Source: Streptosporangium brasiliense (GTDB lineage: Bacteria > Actinomycetota > Actinomycetes > Streptosporangiales > Streptosporangiaceae). From it: DNA of 64,000 nucleotides. The stretch covers positions 4,030,001-4,094,000 of the forward strand of contig NZ_JAUSRB010000002.1 in assembly GCF_030811595.1 (NCBI RefSeq), read 5' to 3'. Both the position numbers and the translations under genes were made by a program. The notes under the pieces were generated by a model that saw only the letters and a program-made list of their open reading frames with translations, had not been told where the DNA came from and searched no databases. Below, in pieces: positions 61,791 to 64,000 of this stretch; the first letter of the stretch is position 1; the number at the start of each line of letters is the position of its first letter.

Positions 61791-63230
61791 CTACCAGCTC
61801 TGGTGGAGGGGCATCCCCTCGGTGTAACCGGACGAGCTCTGGACGCCGACCACCGCGCGCTCGTGGAACTCCTCCAGGGTGGAGGCGCCCGCGTAGGTGC
61901 ACGAGGAGCGCAGACCGGCCACGATCGCGTCGATCTGGTCCTCGACGCTGGGCCGGTCCGGGTCGAGATACATCCTGGAGGTGGAGATGCCCTCCTCGAA
62001 CAGCGCCTTGCGGGCCCGCTCGAAGGGGGAGTCCTCGGCGGTGCGCAGCTTCACGGCGCGGGCCGAGGCCATGCCGAAGTTCTCCTTGTACTTGCGGCCG
62101 TCGGCGGCGGTGCGGGTGTCCCCGGGAGACTCGTAGGTCCCGGCGAACCAGGAGCCGATCATCACGTTGGCCGCCCCGGCGGCCAGGGCGAGGGCCACGT
62201 CGCGAGGGTGCCGGACGCCGCCGTCGGCCCAGACGTGGCGGCCGAGGCGGCGGGCCTCGGTGGAGCACTCCAGCACGGCGGAGAACTGGGGGCGGCCGAC
62301 GCCGGTCATCATCCGGGTGGTGCACATGGCGCCCGGGCCGACGCCGACCTTGAGGATGTCGGCCCCGGCCTCGACCAGGTCGCGCACGCCCTCGGCGGTG
62401 ACGACGTTGCCCGCGGCGACCGGCACGCCCGGGTCGAGCGCCCGGATGGACCTCAGTGCGCTGATCATCTTCTCCTGGTGACCGTGGGCGGTGTCCACCA
62501 CCAGGCAGTCGACCCCGGCCTCGAGCAGCTCCTTGGCCTTGGCGGTCACGTCGCCGTTGACGCCGACGGCCGCGGCGACGCGCAGCCTGCCGGAGGCGTC
62601 GAGCGCCGGCCGGTACAGCGTAGCCCGCAGCGCGCCCGTCCGGGTCAGGATGCCGACAAGACGGCCCTCGGCGTCGACGACCGGGGCGAGCCGGTGGCGG
62701 CCTCCGTGGAGCCGGTCGAACGCCTCGCGCGGGTCGAGTCCGGCGGGCAGGGTGAGCAGGTGGTCGGACATGACCTGGGAGAGCTGCGTGTACATGTCCA
62801 CGCCGCTGCAGTCGCCCTCGGTGACCACGCCGACCGGGCGGTTGTCCCAGTCGACGATGATGATCGCGCCGTGCGCCCGCTTGGGCAGCAGGTTGAGCGC
62901 CTCGCCGACGGTGTCGTGCGGGGTGAGGGTGAGCGGTGTGTCGTGGACCAGGTCGCGTGCCTTGACCCAGCCGACGACGTCGGCGACGACGTCGAGCGGG
63001 ATGTCCTGGGGGATCACGGCGACGCCGCCGCGCCGGGCGATGGTCTCGGCCATGCGGCGTCCCGCCACCGCCGTCATGTTGGCGACGACGATCGGGATAG
63101 TGGTCCCGGTGCCGTCGTTGGTCGACAGGTCGACGGCGAGCCGGGAGCCGACGGAGGATCGCGACGGAACCATGAACACGTCGCTGTAGGTCAGGTCGTA
63201 GGCCGGTGCCATCTCGTTGAGAAACTTCAC
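61791..63230 (-). CDS. guaB1: GuaB1-type IMPDH-related protein (GMP reductase)
   Basis: This 479-residue IMPDH/GMPR-fold protein is of the actinobacterial GuaB1 group. The first barrel part has DLTYSDVFMVPSRS. A CBS pair lies at residues 95-205 (AHGAIIIVDWDNRPVGVVTE, LAPVVDAEGRLVGILTR). The catalytic loop is GVGPGAMCTTR with Cys303. Mycobacterial GuaB1 was shown to reduce GMP to IMP, with the CBS part sensing purine nucleotides. The GTG at 63230 is chosen because AAGGTGG is six bases upstream; the longer ATG at 63254 has none. Confidence 0.9.
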   Translation of the reverse strand: MKFLNEMAPAYDLTYSDVFMVPSRSSVGSRLAVDLSTNDGTGTTIPIVVANMTAVAGRRMAETIARRGGVAVIPQDIPLDVVADVVGWVKARDLVHDTPLTLTPHDTVGEALNLLPKRAHGAIIIVDWDNRPVGVVTEGDCSGVDMYTQLSQVMSDHLLTLPAGLDPREAFDRLHGGRHRLAPVVDAEGRLVGILTRTGALRATLYRPALDASGRLRVAAAVGVNGDVTAKAKELLEAGVDCLVVDTAHGHQEKMISALRSIRALDPGVPVAAGNVVTAEGVRDLVEAGADILKVGVGPGAMCTTRMMTGVGRPQFSAVLECSTEARRLGRHVWADGGVRHPRDVALALAAGAANVMIGSWFAGTYESPGDTRTAADGRKYKENFGMASARAVKLRTAEDSPFERARKALFEEGISTSRMYLDPDRPSVEDQIDAIVAGLRSSCTYAGASTLEEFHERAVVGVQSSSGYTEGMPLHQSW

Positions 63231-63366
63231 GTTCGTCCACCTTATCCGGTGCATAGTCCAAGGTGAGCGTTCCCTGTTTTGGGGTTTCCCAAGAGGGAGC
63301 AGCGGTCGGAGAGGGAGCTAAGATCCCATTTGCGTGAATTTAACGGGGTGGCCATGAGGAGGCGCT

Positions 63367-63834
63367 GTGATCGTTGTTGATCGGCCTGAAATGATCGTCG
63401 TGGGGCATGCCGTACGGACCTCGAACGCGGAGGAGGCGGAGCCGGGCAGGGGGCGGCTCGGCGCGCTGTGGGCCCGGGCCGGGGCGCCCGGCGCCTTCGC
63501 GCACGTCCCCGGCAGGGTGGACGAGAACATCTACGCGGTGCTGACCGACTACGAGAGCGACCACCACGGTTCCTACACGCAGATCGTCGGGGTGGCCGTC
63601 CGCACCGCCGCCGCGCTGCCCGAGGGCATGGTCGCGGTCCGGGTCCCCGGGGTCCAGACGCTGAAGCTGGAGGCCCGCGGGCCGATGCCGGGGGCGCTGC
63701 TGGAGGCGTGGCAGCAGCTGTGGAAGCACACCGAGTCCGGTGGCACCCCGCCCCGGGCCTTCACCACCGACCTGGAGGTCCACCACCCGGCGGGCGTGGA
63801 CGTCTACGTGGCGGTGTTCCCGTCGATGGGGTGA
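63367..63834 (+). CDS. GyrI-like small-molecule-binding domain protein
   Basis: This 155-residue stand-alone effector-binding domain resembles the GyrI/AraC-E-binding (SOUL-like) fold. It begins VDRPEMIVVGHAVRTSN, has a central DENIYAVLTDYESDHHGSYT and VGVAVRTAAALPEGMVAVRV, and ends FTTDLEVHHPAGVDVYVAVF. The Glu/Trp-rich pocket of the fold binds drugs or other hydrophobic ligands. No DNA-binding domain is attached. GAGGAGG precedes the GTG at 63367. Confidence 0.8.
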   Translation: MIVVDRPEMIVVGHAVRTSNAEEAEPGRGRLGALWARAGAPGAFAHVPGRVDENIYAVLTDYESDHHGSYTQIVGVAVRTAAALPEGMVAVRVPGVQTLKLEARGPMPGALLEAWQQLWKHTESGGTPPRAFTTDLEVHHPAGVDVYVAVFPSMG

Positions 63835-63915
63835 TCGTCCCCGGCCCGGGTCCCCGCGGCCCCGGCCGCTCCTGCCGTCCCGCCGGCGCCGGCCGCCTCG
63901 GCCGTGCCGCCCCTC

Positions 63916-64000
63916 TCAGCCCTCCTCGTCGTCCTCGTCGTCCGCCGGCGGGTCGGGCAGCTGCCAGCCCGCCATCAGCGGCGGCAGGATGAGGTGCGTC
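63916..64000 (-). CDS. C-terminal end of an acidic protein (partial)
   Basis: The last 27 codons of a gene enter from the right edge on the minus strand, reading THLILPPLMAGWQLPDPPAD and then DEDDEEG with TGA. The acidic tail is typical of many actinobacterial cytoplasmic proteins. Nothing more can be said from the fragment. Confidence 0.4.
   Translation of the reverse strand, partial: THLILPPLMAGWQLPDPPADDEDDEEG

Overview
The window is chromosomal DNA from a high-GC (about 70%) filamentous actinomycete, most probably of the Streptosporangiales (Streptosporangium/Nonomuraea-like). Four things point there: codons that nearly always end in G or C, a two-domain geosmin synthase, many LuxR-type two-component systems and ABC importers, and an rpoB gene standing alone without rpoC. 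That last arrangement is known for the second, rifampicin-tolerant RNA polymerase beta subunit of Nonomuraea-type genera. I see no phage, insertion sequence, CRISPR array or rRNA operon. One tRNA-Ala gene is present.

Layout. 0-5 kb: tail of a SnoaL-like gene, a small unknown gene, and the solitary rpoB (minus strand). 5-9 kb: a NarL-type histidine kinase/response regulator pair, a secreted esterase and a lipid-kinase-like gene. 9-16.5 kb: a MerR regulator with its 19-bp-spacer promoter, an SDR/SCO6745-family pair, a membrane protein beside a methanethiol-oxidase-like SBP56 protein, a PEP-mutase-like enzyme, an NTF2-like protein and a DoxX-like membrane protein with twin operators. 16.6-22 kb: geosmin synthase, an AraC regulator, a TIGR03086 protein and a von Willebrand lipoprotein. 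22.3-25.6 kb: tRNA-Ala followed by decayed gene fragments, a thioesterase, and a drug exporter divergent from a ribbon-helix-helix regulator and a VOC protein. 25.6-30 kb: a second NarL-type pair, a secreted TAP-type peptidase and a DUF3224 protein.

30-37 kb is a complete oligopeptide/dipeptide ABC importer operon on the minus strand (binding protein, two permeases, two ATPases). 37.5-47.3 kb is mostly housekeeping: MFS transporter, PTH2, FtsH, Maf, EI24, DUF4192 and DUF1707 proteins. 47.5-51.8 kb is on the minus strand: AEC permease, RlpA-like protein, ATP-dependent DNA ligase and FKBP prolyl isomerase.

52.7-60.6 kb is the most unusual block. Two beta-glucosidase/lacI modules lie tail to tail as an inverted duplication. 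In the plus-strand copy the glucosidase has lost its N-terminus and its acid/base segment while lacI is intact. In the minus-strand copy the glucosidase is intact while lacI has a single-base frameshift. The intact glucosidase is divergent from a sugar ABC importer (binding protein plus two permeases, no ATPase), and each side carries an exact copy of one operator in opposite orientation. The likely circuit is uptake of a beta-linked oligosaccharide, intracellular hydrolysis, and repression by the surviving LacI protein. 60.6-64 kb holds a stress-type membrane protein, a 47-residue membrane peptide, GuaB1, a GyrI-like protein and the tail of an acidic protein.

All assignments come from reading the sequence and from remembered family motifs. 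No database search was run.
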